A stretch of 64,000 nt of DNA from Sediminimonas qiaohouensis DSM 21189 (GTDB lineage: Bacteria; Pseudomonadota; Alphaproteobacteria; Rhodobacterales; Rhodobacteraceae), in the NCBI RefSeq assembly GCF_000423645.1, contig NZ_AUIJ01000009.1, forward strand, positions 1 to 64,000, read 5' to 3'. Positions 26,805 through 36,096 of this stretch are shown piece by piece. A program made the position numbers and the translations under genes. A model generated the notes under the pieces. The model was not told the origin of the DNA. It was given only the letters and a program-made list of their open reading frames with translations, and searched no databases. Position 1 is the first letter of the stretch; each line of letters opens with the position of its first letter.

Positions 26805-26869
26805 GTCATGCTGGAAGCATGCCTGTGGCATGACCGCTCGCCCGGCGCCTCTCGGCGCTATTCGGGCGG
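26805..26869. other. Two adjacent stem-loops upstream of yajC
   Basis: GGTCATGC (26805-26812) pairs with GCATGACC (26829-26836). Directly after, CGCCCGGCGCC (26840-26850) pairs with GGCGC and CGGGCG (26855-26869) with a 4-base bulge. No T tract follows. Could be part of a structured leader or a small RNA. Confidence 0.4.
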
Positions 26870-27059
26870 ATACTGAGTCTCGTCAAGGCGCGGGTCCCGC
26901 CTGCAGGTCAAGCCGCGCGCGCATTTGTACGCTTCTCCCGTACGATCCGGACGTTGCGTACGCTTTCGCGTCTTGCAAATGTGCCATCGCGGCCATAGGT
27001 TCCGGCCAATTCGCGGGGGGTCTGCCCCTGCCGCCGGGTGCAACAAAAGGACAGACCCT

Positions 27060-27341
27060 ATGGAAGCCGTTGGACAGTTCATTCCCCTTATCCTGATTTT
27101 CGTGATCATGTATTTCCTTTTGATCCGGCCGCAGCAGAAGAAACTGAAGGATCACCAGAAGATGGTCGAGGCGCTGCGCCGCGGTGATCAGGTGGTCACG
27201 CAAGGCGGACTGATCGGCAAGGTGACCAAGGTCAAGGACGACAACGAGATCGAGGTGGAACTGGCCAAGGACATCAAGGTGCGCGTGGTCAAATCCACCG
27301 TTGCCCAGGTGACCAGCAAGACCGAGCCGGCCGAATCCTAA
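27060..27341 (+). CDS. yajC: Preprotein translocase subunit YajC
   Basis: 93 residues. One N-terminal helix (FIPLILIFVIMYFLLIRPQQ) then the conserved KKLKDHQKMVEAL and GDQVVTQGGLIGKV. YajC associates with SecDF and the SecYEG channel. ATG 27060 is the family start; the frame stays open upstream without similarity. AGGACAG lies upstream. First gene of yajC-secD-secF, 21 bases before secD. Confidence 0.95.
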   Translation: MEAVGQFIPLILIFVIMYFLLIRPQQKKLKDHQKMVEALRRGDQVVTQGGLIGKVTKVKDDNEIEVELAKDIKVRVVKSTVAQVTSKTEPAES

Positions 27342-27362
27342 CTTACTGAAAAGGCAGGCGTC

Positions 27363-29027
27363 ATGCTGCAAATCGACCTCTGGAAACGGGTGGTGATCTG
27401 GGCGCTTTGCGCGCTCGGGCTGTTGCTGGCGCTGCCCAATGCCTTCTACACCCGCGTTGAAACCGCGAACGACGCGACCGCCGCGATCGAGACCGGCGCC
27501 AGCGATCCCGCGCTCAGGGAGCAGGCGGCGATGTGGCCGGCGTTCCTGCCCTCGGGGCTGGTGAACCTGGGGCTGGATTTGCGCGGCGGCGCGCATCTGC
27601 TGGCCGAGGTGCAGGTCGAGGACGTATACGAGACCCGGCTGCAGGCGATGTGGCCCGAGGTGCGCGACCTGCTGCGCGAGGAACGCGATCGCATCGGCAC
27701 GATCCGCCTGCAACCCTCGGAGCCGGACACGTTGCGCGTGCGGTTGAACCAGAACCCCGACCAGGTGCAGGCCGCAGCCGAGATCGTGCGCGGCCTTGCC
27801 CGGCCCGTGACCAGCGTCACGGGCGCCGGGGCCAGCGATATCGAGGTATCAACCGACGGCGCCGACGTTGTCGTGCGCCTGAGCGAGGCCGAGCGCCGCG
27901 CCACAGATGAGCGCACCGTCAAGCAGGCGCTGGAGATCGTACGCCGCCGCATCGACGAGGTCGGCACGCGCGAGCCCACGATTCAGCGGCAGGGCTCTGA
28001 CCGCATCCTGATCCAGGTGCCCGGCGTGGGATCGGCGGCGGAGTTGAAGGAAATCATCGGCACCACCGCGCAACTGACGTTTCAGCCGGTGGTCAGCCGC
28101 ACCTCGGACAAGGATGCCTCGCCGGGCGCGGGCAACGAGGTGCTGCCATCGCTGGATACGCCGGGGCAGTATTATATCCTTGAACGCGCCCCGGTCGTCA
28201 GCGGCGAAGCCTTGGTGGATGCGCAACCCTCGTTCGATCAGAACGGTCAGCCGGCGGTGAATTTCCGGTTCAACACGTCCGGCGCGCGCAAGTTCGGCGA
28301 TTACACCGCCGAGAACATCGGCAACCCCTTTGCCATCGTCCTTGACGACGAGGTGATCAGCGCCCCCGTGATCCAAAGCCACATTCCCGGCGGATCGGGC
28401 ATCATCACGGGCGATTTCACCGTCGAGGAAAGCACCCAGCTTGCCGTGCTTCTGCGCGCGGGCGCGCTGCCGGCGGAGCTGATCTTCCTCGAGGAGCGGA
28501 CCATCGGGCCGGAACTGGGCGCCGATAGCATCGAGGCGGGCAAGATCGCCTGCATCGTGGCCTTCATAGCGGTGCTGGTGTTCATGGTGCTGAGCTATGG
28601 CACGTTCGGGCTGTTTGCCAATGCCGCGCTGCTGCTCAATGTCGGGCTGATCTTTGGCCTGCTGTCGCTCATCGGGGCGACGCTGACACTGCCGGGGATC
28701 GCGGGGATCGTCCTGACCATCGGGATGGCGGTGGATGCCAATGTACTGGTGTTCGAGCGCATCCGCGAAGAGGCGCGCACCGCCAAGGGCCCCTCCCGCG
28801 CGATCGAGCTGGGCTATGAAAAGGCGCTTTCGGCCATTCTGGACGCCAACATCACCACCTTCATCACGGCGGTGATCCTGTTCGCCATGGGCTCGGGTCC
28901 GGTGCGGGGCTTTGCCATCACGCTGGGGCTGGGCATTCTGACGTCGGTTTTCACGGCGATTTTCGTCACGCGGTTGATCATGGTGATCTGGTTCGAGCGC
29001 CGCCGCCCCAAAAAGCTGGAGGTGTGA
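27363..29027 (+). CDS. secD: Protein translocase subunit SecD
   Basis: 554 residues. N-terminal helix, then the periplasmic P1 domain with LGLDLRGGAHLLAEV, and six helices at the C-terminus containing TIGPELGADSI and GMAVDANVLVFERIREE. SecDF uses the proton gradient to pull secreted proteins out on the periplasmic side. One base separates it from secF, so both are cotranslated. Confidence 0.96.
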   Translation: MLQIDLWKRVVIWALCALGLLLALPNAFYTRVETANDATAAIETGASDPALREQAAMWPAFLPSGLVNLGLDLRGGAHLLAEVQVEDVYETRLQAMWPEVRDLLREERDRIGTIRLQPSEPDTLRVRLNQNPDQVQAAAEIVRGLARPVTSVTGAGASDIEVSTDGADVVVRLSEAERRATDERTVKQALEIVRRRIDEVGTREPTIQRQGSDRILIQVPGVGSAAELKEIIGTTAQLTFQPVVSRTSDKDASPGAGNEVLPSLDTPGQYYILERAPVVSGEALVDAQPSFDQNGQPAVNFRFNTSGARKFGDYTAENIGNPFAIVLDDEVISAPVIQSHIPGGSGIITGDFTVEESTQLAVLLRAGALPAELIFLEERTIGPELGADSIEAGKIACIVAFIAVLVFMVLSYGTFGLFANAALLLNVGLIFGLLSLIGATLTLPGIAGIVLTIGMAVDANVLVFERIREEARTAKGPSRAIELGYEKALSAILDANITTFITAVILFAMGSGPVRGFAITLGLGILTSVFTAIFVTRLIMVIWFERRRPKKLEV

Positions 29028-29028
29028 G

Positions 29029-29997
29029 ATGCGCCTGAAACTCGTCCCCCAGAACACCAACTGGGATTTCTTCGCCCGCCCGACGCTGACGCTGGGGATT
29101 TCCGGGGTATTGATGGTGCTGGCACTGATTTCGTTCCTCTTGCAGGGGTTGAATTTCGGCATCGACTTCCGCGGCGGCACCACCATCCGCACCGAAAGCG
29201 CCGAGACGATCGACATCGCCGAGTATCGCGACGCGGTCGGGAGCCTGGGCCTGGGCGATATTTCCATCAGCGAGGTGTTCGATCCCACCTTCGGCCCCGA
29301 TCAGAACGTCGCCATGGTGCGCATCCAGGCGCAGGAGGGCCAAGAGGCCGTGACCGCCGAGGTGGTGGCCGAGGTCGAGGCGGCCCTGCGCGAGGCGGTG
29401 CCCGATATCCGGTTCCTGTCGGTGGAATCGGTCGGCCCGAAAGTGTCGGGCGAGTTGATCCAGACCGCCGTGATCGCGGTGTTGCTGGCGATATCGGCGG
29501 TGCTTGTTTACATCTGGCTGCGGTTCGAATGGCAGTTCGCCCTCGGCGCGGTGGCGGCACTGGTGCACGACGTGGTCCTGACCATCGGCGTGTTTTCCGA
29601 GTTGCAGATACAGTTCGACCTGGCGATCATCGCGGCGCTTCTGACGATCGTGGGCTATTCGCTGAACGATACCGTGGTCGTCTTTGACCGGGTGCGCGAG
29701 AACCTGCGCAAGTACAAGAAAAAGCCGCTCAAGGACGTGATGAACATCTCGATCAACGAAACCCTGAGCCGCACGGTGATGACCTCGGTCACGACGCTGA
29801 TCGCGCTGGTCTCTTTGATCGTGCTGGGCGGCGACGTGATCCGGGGCTTCGTGTTCGCGATGCTCTGGGGGGTGATCGTCGGCACCTACAGCTCGGTGTT
29901 CGTGGCCTCCGCGATCCTGCTCAAGCTTGGGGTCAAGCGCGACTGGTCCAAGCCCGACGCCAACGCCGGGAACCAGTTCGCCAACGTGGATGCCTGA
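29029..29997 (+). CDS. secF: Protein translocase subunit SecF
   Basis: 322 residues. NFGIDFRGGTTIR in the P1 domain, VGPKVSGEL, and the helix pair with GYSLNDTVVVFDRVREN. Partner of SecD. GAGGTG precedes the ATG. Its stop overlaps the next gene by 8 bases (ATGCCTGA), coupling an unrelated permease to the Sec operon. Confidence 0.96.
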   Translation: MRLKLVPQNTNWDFFARPTLTLGISGVLMVLALISFLLQGLNFGIDFRGGTTIRTESAETIDIAEYRDAVGSLGLGDISISEVFDPTFGPDQNVAMVRIQAQEGQEAVTAEVVAEVEAALREAVPDIRFLSVESVGPKVSGELIQTAVIAVLLAISAVLVYIWLRFEWQFALGAVAALVHDVVLTIGVFSELQIQFDLAIIAALLTIVGYSLNDTVVVFDRVRENLRKYKKKPLKDVMNISINETLSRTVMTSVTTLIALVSLIVLGGDVIRGFVFAMLWGVIVGTYSSVFVASAILLKLGVKRDWSKPDANAGNQFANVDA

Positions 29998-30751
29998 AGC
30001 GATCAGTGCCGCGCTGGCCCATGACGGGCTGGTGTGGCTGATGCTGGGGGCGTTTGCCGCCGGGGCCGTGCGCGGCTTTGCGGGCTTTGGCACCGCGATG
30101 GTGTTCCTGCCGGTGGCGGCGCTGTTCCTGTCGCCGGTTTGGGCGCTGATTGCGCTGGTGGTGATGGATGCCTTTGGTCCGCTTCCCAACTTGCGCCGCG
30201 CCGTGCGCGACGGGCGCATGGGCGATCTGGGTTGGCTGCTGGCGGGGACGGCGGTGGCCTTGCCGGTGGGGTTGTCGGTGCTCTATGCGGTGTCGCCCGT
30301 GGTGTTTCGTTATGCCGTATCGATCGTGGCGCTTTCGGTGCCGTTCACCCTGATGACGGGGGTGCGCCTGCGCCGCACGCCAGGGCAGGGGCTATTGCTG
30401 GGCACGGGGCTCTCGGCTGGGTTCCTGGGGGGCGTGTCGGGCCTGTCGGGGCCGCCGGTGATCCTTTTGTACATGGCGACGGGCGATCCGGTTCGCATCG
30501 TGCGGGCCAACAACATGCTGTTCCTGTTCGCCTACACGCTGCTGCTGCTGGCGGTGCTGGCCGTGCAAGGGCGGATCGAGGGCGCGGCGGTGGTAATCGG
30601 GTTGATGTTGGCGGTGCCAAATGTGATTGGCAACGTGACGGGCGCCGCTATTTTCCGCCCCGAACGGGCGCGCCTATACCAGGCGGCGGGCTATGGCCTG
30701 ATCGTGATGTCGGCCATGGGTGGATTGCCGGTATGGGATGCCTTCGGTTAA
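29990..30751 (+). CDS. TauE/SafE family permease, coupled to secF
   Basis: 253 residues, about eight helices, with GAVRGFAGFGTAMVFLPVAA near the N-terminus and GFLGGVSGLSGPPVILLYM in the middle, typical of TauE/SafE. Substrate unknown. The start overlaps the secF stop, so it is read on the Sec operon message. The role of a small-anion exporter there is unclear; it may just use the promoter. Confidence 0.85.
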   Translation: MPEAISAALAHDGLVWLMLGAFAAGAVRGFAGFGTAMVFLPVAALFLSPVWALIALVVMDAFGPLPNLRRAVRDGRMGDLGWLLAGTAVALPVGLSVLYAVSPVVFRYAVSIVALSVPFTLMTGVRLRRTPGQGLLLGTGLSAGFLGGVSGLSGPPVILLYMATGDPVRIVRANNMLFLFAYTLLLLAVLAVQGRIEGAAVVIGLMLAVPNVIGNVTGAAIFRPERARLYQAAGYGLIVMSAMGGLPVWDAFG

Positions 30752-30769
30752 ACTCGGCAAGGAGGCGAG

Positions 30770-31135
30770 ATGGAACTCAATGAGATCAACTTTTCCGGCG
30801 TGGTGCCGATCGATGGCTACGGCCCCGGGTTTTTCCGGGTCGGCGGCCAGGTGGTCGAGGGCGCGGTGATCGTCACTGCCGAGCGCGCGCAGGGCTGGAG
30901 CGGGCTATCGGATGCCGAGCCGCTGATCGCGCTGGCCGAGCAGGCCGACGTGATCTTTGTCGGTATGGGCGACGAGATCGCGCATTTGCCCGCCGAGTTT
31001 CGCAACGCTGTAGAAGAGGCGGGCATCGGCCTTGAGGTCATGAGTTCGCCCGCCGCCGCGCGCACCTACAACGTCCTGCTGTCCGAAGGGCGGCGCGTCG
31101 CCGCAGCCCTGCTGCCGGTGGTTAAGGGGAACTGA
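30770..31135 (+). CDS. Mth938-like (DUF498/NDUFAF3 family) protein
   Basis: 121 residues: FSGVVPIDGYGPGFFRVGG near the start, FVGMGDEIAHLP in the middle and SPAAARTYNVLLSEGRRVAA at the end, matching the Mth938 fold. The mitochondrial homologue NDUFAF3 assists complex I assembly. In Rhodobacteraceae this gene commonly follows secF. AGGAGG precedes the ATG. The convergent alkB-like gene ends one base away. Confidence 0.88.
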   Translation: MELNEINFSGVVPIDGYGPGFFRVGGQVVEGAVIVTAERAQGWSGLSDAEPLIALAEQADVIFVGMGDEIAHLPAEFRNAVEEAGIGLEVMSSPAAARTYNVLLSEGRRVAAALLPVVKGN

Positions 31136-31136
31136 G

Positions 31137-32165
31137 CTAGCCTGCGGATTGCCAACGCGCCAGCCGGTGATCCATCACCCGGCGCCACAGGCGCGGCCAA
31201 AGCGCGATCACCGCCATCACCGGTAACGAATGGGGCAATACCGGCATGTTGTCCCCAAGGCGCAGCGCGGGAAACGGGCGCGCGGGGTTGAGGTGGTGAT
31301 CGGAATGGCGCGGCGCGTTGAGCATTATCGCCGACGACCAGAACTGCGGCGCGTTCCATGAATGCTGCGGGCCGACCGGCTCAAGCTGGCCGTTATCGCG
31401 CGTGGCGCGCCGCAGCCCGTAGTGTTGCACGTAGTCCGACAGCAATATTTGCAACTGAGCATAGCCCGCCAGCGCCAGCAGCGCCAGAACGCCGCCGCCC
31501 CCGGCGATAAGCGCCGCGATCAGCACGGTCGCGATAGCCCCGCCGATATGGCCCATATAGGGATGGCTCCACCACCGGCGCGGGGTTCTGGCGCGGGCGC
31601 GCAGGGCCGTCTCGGCGCGCCATCCGGCGATGGCCGAGCCCGGCCATGCCCGCGCCGCGAATCGCCAGAACCCTTGCCCCGCGGGGGCCGAATTGGGGTC
31701 TTGCGCCGTGGCCGCATGCAGGTGATGCACCCGCACATGTGCCGAAGCGTGATGCCCGAACAGCAGCGCGGCGTAGATCGCCTTGCCAAGCGCCCGCCGC
31801 CAGCGGGTGGATTTGTGGATCAACTCATGTGCATTGGGATGGCCGACCTGCCCGAAGAAAAGGCCGAACGCCGCCCACAGGCCCGCCCGTTCCCATCCGC
31901 CGTGGTCGCTTGGCCCGCCAACTGCCCAAACGGCCAGCGCCAGAAGCAGCAGATGCGCGCCCCCCAAGGCAATCGCCAGCCAATCGCCGCTGGGAAACTC
32001 GGTGCCGGGGGCCGCGCGCGCGGCGGCCCGCGCGATCAGGTGATCCATCGCCCATGTCACCACCGTGATCCACAATAGCGCCGCCAGCACCCACGCCCCG
32101 CCGCGCAGCGCCGCGATCGACAGAAGCGCAACGGGCGTCAGCGTGGCAAGGTTGAAAAACAGCAT
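31137..32165 (-). CDS. alkB: AlkB-type alkane 1-monooxygenase / fatty acid desaturase superfamily
   Basis: 342 residues, six membrane helices. Diiron histidine boxes: HELIHK (113-118), GHHASAHVRVHH (138-148) and RHSDHH (285-290), with the alkane hydroxylase marker QHYGL (246-250). These fit a membrane hydroxylase that attacks terminal CH3 groups of alkanes using rubredoxin electrons. It is shorter than Pseudomonas AlkB (about 400). No rubredoxin gene is nearby. ATG 32165 places the first helix correctly. Confidence 0.82.
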   Translation of the reverse strand: MLFFNLATLTPVALLSIAALRGGAWVLAALLWITVVTWAMDHLIARAAARAAPGTEFPSGDWLAIALGGAHLLLLALAVWAVGGPSDHGGWERAGLWAAFGLFFGQVGHPNAHELIHKSTRWRRALGKAIYAALLFGHHASAHVRVHHLHAATAQDPNSAPAGQGFWRFAARAWPGSAIAGWRAETALRARARTPRRWWSHPYMGHIGGAIATVLIAALIAGGGGVLALLALAGYAQLQILLSDYVQHYGLRRATRDNGQLEPVGPQHSWNAPQFWSSAIMLNAPRHSDHHLNPARPFPALRLGDNMPVLPHSLPVMAVIALWPRLWRRVMDHRLARWQSAG

Positions 32166-32196
32166 GCGGGTGGTGTTTCCTGCTGGCGAAGGGGCA

Positions 32197-32595
32197 TCAA
32201 ACGCCCACCTCGGGGCCAAGGCATGTCATCGGTTCGGTGGATTGCTCGACCTCGTAGAGGGTGGTTTGCGCCGGATCGTTTTCGAACCGCGCCACCAGCC
32301 CATCGGGTCCCTTGTAAAAGCTCCAGCATTGCGGCGTCGGGTTGTCCTCGTAGACAAAACAGATCTGATCGTTCTGCTGGTACCAGCGCCCGGCCTTGCA
32401 TTTGCCATCCAGGAACGACCAGCGCACCCGCCGGTTCGGCAGGTATTCCTCGGCGCCATAGGGCTCAGATTCGGTGCCGTAGTAGAATGTCTTGCCGCGC
32501 GTGTATGCATCGAATTCGCCGGCATCAAGGCTGTCTTGCGCCAAGGCGGGCAGGGGCACGAGCAGAAAGACGAGCGCGAGGGCGATGTGTTTCAT
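32197..32595 (-). CDS. Small secreted protein of unknown function
   Basis: 132 residues. Clear signal peptide (MKHIALALVFLLVPLPALAQ, cleavage after ALA). The mature part has four cysteines (GKCKAG, QICFVY, PQCWSF, TCLGP) that could form two disulfides, and aromatic motifs (FYYGTESEPYG, RWSFLDGKC). Located 31 bases upstream of alkB on the same strand, so probably cotranscribed. No family name can be given with certainty. Confidence 0.75.
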   Translation of the reverse strand: MKHIALALVFLLVPLPALAQDSLDAGEFDAYTRGKTFYYGTESEPYGAEEYLPNRRVRWSFLDGKCKAGRWYQQNDQICFVYEDNPTPQCWSFYKGPDGLVARFENDPAQTTLYEVEQSTEPMTCLGPEVGV

Positions 32596-32745
32596 GCGCG
32601 CAGTGTGCCTTATCCCCGCGCCGCTTGACCAGAGCGTTCGCACAGCCGGGGCGCGAAAAATGCTCGGGGCCGGGGGCGCTGCCCGCGGGGCCGGGCGGGC
32701 GCGCCGGGGCGCCGCCATCACTGGCCGCCGCGCCCCGTGTAGCGC

Positions 32746-32973
32746 TCAGATATAGAAGGTATCGCGGAACACGTAGCGCGCGATGTCGTCCCGGGCCACG
32801 CCCATGCGTTCCAACTCGGCATCGGACTTGGCCTGCAGCGCCTCGATCTGATCGACGCGCGAGCGTTGATGCATGTAGTTGCGAATGCCCCGGCCGATTG
32901 CGTTCAACACTGCGTCGAACGCCGTTTTCAGGGCGGATTTTTCAAAGGTGATATCAGTTGTTTGCGTCGTCAT
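32746..32973 (-). CDS. DUF1127 domain protein
   Basis: 75 residues. The C-terminal part RSRVDQIEALQAKSDAELERMGVARDDIARYVFRD has the DUF1127 arrangement (short Arg-rich helix, LxxLsDreL, DIg, I). Some DUF1127 proteins in Alphaproteobacteria bind RNA or affect phosphate and carbon metabolism. GCGAGG precedes the ATG. A terminator lies 139 bases upstream, ending the preceding small gene, so it has its own promoter. Confidence 0.85.
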   Translation of the reverse strand: MTTQTTDITFEKSALKTAFDAVLNAIGRGIRNYMHQRSRVDQIEALQAKSDAELERMGVARDDIARYVFRDTFYI

Positions 32974-33111
32974 TTGGAAACCTCGCTTGACCTTGTCTGG
33001 TTTCCTCCCATGCGCTTGAAGGTAGGTCAGCGTGTATGACGTTACAATGCCCAATCGGGTATATCAGGCTTGCATGGAGCGCATGCACCCATGCGGCACA
33101 CCCCACAAACG

Positions 33112-33139
33112 CAAAAGGCCGCCCCGGCGGGGGCGGCCT
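33112..33139 (-). terminator. Rho-independent terminator after the 37-residue gene
   Basis: On the minus strand: 10-bp stem AGGCCGCCCC / GGGGCGGCCT with loop CGCC, followed by TTTTGCG. It starts 45 bases after the stop of the small gene at 33184 and supports that gene being transcribed. Confidence 0.85.
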
Positions 33140-33183
33140 GTCGTGCATGGGTGGAAGCATCGCGAGGGACGATGCCTATCCGC

Positions 33184-33297
33184 TTAGCGATCGGCGAGGT
33201 GATCGATGGTACGGACAATACCCAGCCTGATGCCACTGATGAACGCAGCGGCATAGTCGAAGATATCCATGGTGTAGGTCGTGCTGTGTATCGGCAT
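33184..33297 (-). CDS. Small gene, 37-residue protein of unknown function
   Basis: ATG at 33297, TAA at 33184. The protein begins MPIHSTTYTMDIF and continues DYAAAFISGIRLGIVRTIDH, ending LADR. AGGTG lies 4-5 bases before the ATG. It can form an amphipathic helix. A strong terminator follows 45 bases downstream. I know no family. The clean start, terminator and isolated unit make a real small gene likely; DUF1127 next door is also a small helical protein. Confidence 0.6.
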   Translation of the reverse strand: MPIHSTTYTMDIFDYAAAFISGIRLGIVRTIDHLADR

Positions 33298-33413
33298 GGG
33301 GCACCTGTATGCTAGATTTTCGGCGGGTCGTAATATGGCCCAGATAGTTCCCATAAATGCCCATTACCACTGCTAAAAACGCAAGTCAGGCCTGCGCTTT
33401 CTGCATTGCGGCA

Positions 33414-34523
<1,110 letters not shown>

Positions 34524-34618
34524 CTCGGGCCCTTTCGCGTGCTCTCGCCTCATAACTTATGCTGAAGGCGATCATTTTCCAATCTCGAAGGAAATTACGC
34601 GGGAAACGACATTTCGGA

Positions 34619-35812
34619 TCATGAATTTCCGCGCGCTACGTCCAGCGCGGCGGTGATGTCCGCGATCAGGTCCTGCGCATCCTCAAGCCCCACGCTTAGC
34701 CGTATCAGGCCCGGCGTGATGCCAAGCTCTTGCTTGCGGGCCTCGGGGAGGCGTTGATGCGTTGTGGTGGCCGGGTGCGTCGCGATGGATTTGGCATCGC
34801 CCAGGTTGTTCGAGATCACCACGACCGACAGCGCGTTCAAAAACGCGAACGCCGCCTTTTGCCCCGCCGCCAGGTCCAGCGCGATAACCGTTCCGCCGGC
34901 GCCCATCTGCGCATCGCACAGCGCGTGCTGCGGGTGGCTGATATGGCCGGGGTAGATCATCCGAGACAGCTCATCGCGGCCATCCAGCGCCTCGGCCAGT
35001 TGCACGGCGGTGCGGGCCTGTGCGCGTACCCGCAAATGCAGCGTCTCCAGCCCCTTGAGCATCACCCACGCGGTGAACGGCGACATCGAGCCGCCGGTAT
35101 GCTTCATGTAGGGCTCAACCGTGCCGCGAATGAACTCGCGGCTGCCAAGGATCACACCGCCAAGCGTGCGCCCCTGCCCATCGATGTGCTTGGTCGCGGA
35201 ATAGACCACCACGTCGGCGCCCTGCGATAGGGCACGCGAATAAACCGGCGTGGCAAAGACGTTGTCCACGATCACCGCCGCACTCGCGGCATGCGCGATC
35301 TCGGCCACCGCCGCGATGTCGATCACCTCAAGCGTCGGGTTCGAAATCGTCTCGAAGAACACCGCGCGCGTGTCCGGGCGCACCGCCGCGCGCCATTGGT
35401 CAAGGTCCACACCGTCCACGAAAGTAACCTCAACGCCAAAGCGCGGCAGGATTTCCTCGAGGATATACAGGCACGAGCCGAACAGCGCCTTCGCCGCCAC
35501 CACGTGATCGCCCGCGCGCAGCAGCGCCGTCAGCACCCCGTTCACCGCCGCCATGCCGCTGGCGGTGGCAAAGGCGTCCTCGGCACCCTCCAGCGCCGCG
35601 ATCCGCTCTTCGAACATGGCCACGGTCGGGTTGCCGTAGCGTGCATAGATGAACTCGTCCGGGCCGGACTCGATAAACCGGGCCTCGGCCGCTTCGGCGC
35701 TGTCATAGACAAAGCCCTGCGTCAGGAACAGCGCCTCGCTTACCTCGCCATACTGGCTGCGGCGGGTGCCGCCATGCACTGCCTTTGTGCGTGCTTTCCA
35801 GCCATCTGTCAT
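34619..35812 (-). CDS. metZ: O-succinylhomoserine sulfhydrylase MetZ
   Basis: 397-residue PLP enzyme of the Cys/Met metabolism family that makes homocysteine from O-succinylhomoserine and sulfide. YARYGNPT and the Schiff-base lysine Lys208 in SATKHIDGQGR are intact, as are SNPTLEV and SVGLED near the end. AAGGAG lies 8 bases before ATG 35812. A SAM-II riboswitch and an intrinsic terminator lie in its leader, so it should be switched off when S-adenosylmethionine is abundant. Confidence 0.95.
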   Translation of the reverse strand: MTDGWKARTKAVHGGTRRSQYGEVSEALFLTQGFVYDSAEAAEARFIESGPDEFIYARYGNPTVAMFEERIAALEGAEDAFATASGMAAVNGVLTALLRAGDHVVAAKALFGSCLYILEEILPRFGVEVTFVDGVDLDQWRAAVRPDTRAVFFETISNPTLEVIDIAAVAEIAHAASAAVIVDNVFATPVYSRALSQGADVVVYSATKHIDGQGRTLGGVILGSREFIRGTVEPYMKHTGGSMSPFTAWVMLKGLETLHLRVRAQARTAVQLAEALDGRDELSRMIYPGHISHPQHALCDAQMGAGGTVIALDLAAGQKAAFAFLNALSVVVISNNLGDAKSIATHPATTTHQRLPEARKQELGITPGLIRLSVGLEDAQDLIADITAALDVARGNS

Positions 35813-35856
35813 CGCTCTCACTCCTTGGGGCAGGGCGCGTTTGCCGCCCGCCCATG

Positions 35857-35890
35857 AAAAAACCCCCGGTCGCGGCCAAGCGAAAGGGGG
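35857..35890 (-). terminator. Intrinsic terminator between riboswitch and metZ
   Basis: On the minus strand: CCCCC pairs with GGGGG, an inner TCGC pairs with GCGA, loop TTGGCC, then six T (35857-35862). It lies 16 bases after the aptamer and 45 bases before the metZ ATG. Its position suggests control by transcription termination. Confidence 0.8.
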
Positions 35891-35905
35891 CTCCTTCGTG
35901 CTTCG

Positions 35906-35958
35906 CCTCTTTAGCGGATTCTTTAACGTGGCCCGCAATCCGGTCACAACTCACCACG
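35906..35958 (-). ncRNA. SAM-II riboswitch (metA motif) for metZ
   Basis: On the minus strand CGTGGTGAGTTG opens the aptamer; CGTGG (35958-35954) pairs with CCACG (35931-35927) as P1. GGATT pairs with AATCC in the pseudoknot. The conserved CCACGTTAAA and GCTAAAGAGG are present. This is the alphaproteobacterial SAM-II class, known upstream of metA, metX and metZ. Followed by a terminator hairpin and metZ. Confidence 0.93.
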
Positions 35959-36096
35959 CCCGTCTGATATGCCCGCCACGTCGCCGGGTCAACACCGTCG
36001 CGCAGGGCGACGGGCGGTGTGGCCCCCTTGCACGCGGGCGCAAATGCGCCATCATGGCCCCCAGGCGAGCACCGCCGCAGCCCGAGAGGACACCCG

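Larger units (their letters stand above)
26561..27059. other. Gene-free region between serS and yajC
   Basis: 499 bases between divergent genes with no supported CDS. It holds a perfect TATAAT for serS (minus strand), two adjacent stem-loops (26805-26869), a repeated GTACGCTT (26936 and 26957), and a weak promoter-like pair for yajC (TTGCAA 26973-26978, TAGGTT 26996-27001, 17-base spacer). A 42-codon frame from ATG 26705 lacks a ribosome binding site. Confidence 0.5.

Noticed and set aside
26705-26833. A 42-codon frame upstream of yajC as a secretion-monitoring arrest peptide
   Set aside because: It has no ribosome binding site, no signal or membrane segment, and no known arrest motif at its end; yajC lies over 220 bases further on.
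32640-32700. A further copy of the repeat family near 32.66 kb
   Set aside because: AAAAATGCTCGGGGCCGGGGGCGCTGCCC shares the GC hairpin wording, but the diagnostic tails (AGAAGAAG or AAGATGAAG) are missing.
34524-34618. Zur box upstream of folE2
   Set aside because: Only a short CATAA-C-TTATG dyad is present; it does not match the longer AT-rich Zur consensus known to me.
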